A stretch of 11,927 nucleotides of DNA, from contig CAZXGS010000074.1 in assembly GCA_964640525.1 (NCBI GenBank), positions 1 through 11,927 of the forward strand, in the 5' to 3' direction. Positions 11,276 through 11,927 of this stretch are shown one piece after another; position 1 is the stretch's first letter; the number at the start of each line of letters is the position of its first letter. Source of the stretch: SZAS-103 sp964640525. GTDB lineage: Bacteria; Pseudomonadota; Gammaproteobacteria; Xanthomonadales; Xanthomonadaceae. The position numbers and the translations under genes were made by a program. Below the pieces are notes generated by a model that was not told the DNA's origin, did not search any database, and saw nothing but the letters and a program-made list of their open reading frames with translations.

Positions 11276-11927
11276 ATGAACGTCGAGACCTATGACGACA
11301 AGGTAGTCCGTCTGTTCCTGCTCGCCTCGGCGGTGTGGGGCATCATCGGCACGCTGGTGGGCATGTACCTGGCGGCCGAGCTGGCGTGGCCGGCGCTGAA
11401 CCTGGACATCCCGTTCATCACCTTCAGCAAGCTGCGCCCGGACCACACCTTCGGGGTGATCTTCGCCTTCGGCGGCTCGGCGCTGATGGGCACCTGCTAC
11501 TACGTCGTGCAGCGCACCGGCCATGCCCGGCTGGCGCTGCCACGGCTGGCCGAGTTCACCTTCTGGGGCTGGCAACTGATCTGCGTGCTGGCGATGACGA
11601 CCATGCCGCTGGGCCTGACCCAGAGCAAGGAGTACGCCGAACCGGAATGGTTCATCGACATCCTGATCGCGATCGTCTGGGTCAGCTTCGGGGTGGTGTT
11701 CTTCGCCAGTCTGGCGCGGCGTCGGATCCGCCACATCTACGTGGCCAACTGGTACTACGGCGCCTTCATCATCGCCGTGGGGCTGCTGCACATCGTCAAC
11801 AACCTCGCCATCCCGGTCACCCTGACCAAGTCCTACCCGATCTATTCGGGCGCGGTGGATGCGATGGTGCAGTGGTGGTACGGCCACAACGCGGTGGCGT
11901 TCTTCCTCACCGCCGGCTTCCTCGGCA
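11276..11927 (+). CDS. ccoN: cbb3-type cytochrome c oxidase subunit I, N-terminal part
   Basis: Catalytic subunit of the high-affinity cbb3 terminal oxidase of the inner membrane, which reduces oxygen and pumps protons at low oxygen. The first 217 codons are present and open to the window edge (the full protein is usually about 470-480 residues). The reading is family-typical throughout: KVVRLFLLASAVWGIIGTL (first membrane segment), FAFGGSALMGTCYYVVQRT, FTFWGWQL, SKEYAEPEW, HIYVANWYYGAFIIAVGLLH, NNLAIPVTLTKSYPIYSGA and QWWYGHNAVAFFLTAGFLG. H57 in RPDHTF is at the low-spin heme b ligand position and H204 in YGHN at the CuB ligand position (P. stutzeri H60 and H207). GAAGG at 11264-11268, 7 nt before the ATG, supports the start. 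ccoO and ccoP should follow outside the window. Confidence 0.95.
   Translation, partial: MNVETYDDKVVRLFLLASAVWGIIGTLVGMYLAAELAWPALNLDIPFITFSKLRPDHTFGVIFAFGGSALMGTCYYVVQRTGHARLALPRLAEFTFWGWQLICVLAMTTMPLGLTQSKEYAEPEWFIDILIAIVWVSFGVVFFASLARRRIRHIYVANWYYGAFIIAVGLLHIVNNLAIPVTLTKSYPIYSGAVDAMVQWWYGHNAVAFFLTAGFLG

Overview
The window is about 68% G+C DNA (by eye) from a gammaproteobacterium, most likely of the Xanthomonadaceae/Lysobacteraceae (a Lysobacter-, Luteimonas- or Pseudoxanthomonas-like genome). The reasons are strong G/C third-position bias, a class II (plant-like) DAHP synthase as the aromatic entry enzyme, a DUF47-Pit phosphate pair, a cbb3 oxidase gene behind an FNR/Anr-type box, and a dense field of short palindromic REP-like repeats. 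The genus is inference. The protein calls come from reading the translations.

Layout. 1-169 (-): 5' end of cysS. 306-875 (+): secreted glycine-zipper protein, divergent from cysS and followed by a strong hairpin. 970-1587 (+): RimJ/RimL-type GNAT acetyltransferase. 1835-3602 (+): DUF47 phosphate-transport accessory protein and the Pit phosphate permease, a two-gene operon. 3658-5751 (+): secreted M13 zinc metallopeptidase. 5842-6348 (+): DsbB. 6436-7836 (+): class II DAHP synthase. 7934-9001 and 9029-9436 (-): membrane diguanylate cyclase and a small YbjN/chaperone-like protein, a two-gene unit convergent with the DAHP synthase. 9437-11275: a 1.84-kb gene-free divergent intergenic region. 11276-end (+): 5' part of ccoN, cut by the window edge.

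The genes are ordinary housekeeping or envelope functions: translation, phosphate uptake, periplasmic proteolysis and disulfide formation, aromatic biosynthesis, c-di-GMP signalling and microaerobic respiration. Apart from the two-gene units there is no sign that they form one pathway.

The unusual part is 9687-11076. It holds 18 recognisable copies of a 25-bp imperfect palindrome (begins GTTCGTGG, ends CGARCCAC) plus one decayed partial copy. They are arranged in higher-order tandem units: two 431-bp units about 97% alike, then two 292-bp units that look identical over their whole length, then a diverged end. Within forward clusters copies alternate at 45- and 47-bp spacing, and each cluster is followed exactly 115 bp later by one inverted copy. 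Other conserved hairpins lie between. Open frames there are by-products of the repeat and are not annotated as genes. I see no transposase, reverse transcriptase, CRISPR-associated gene or RNA gene in the window, so the array is best described as an expanded REP/BIME-like element and not as a proven new system.
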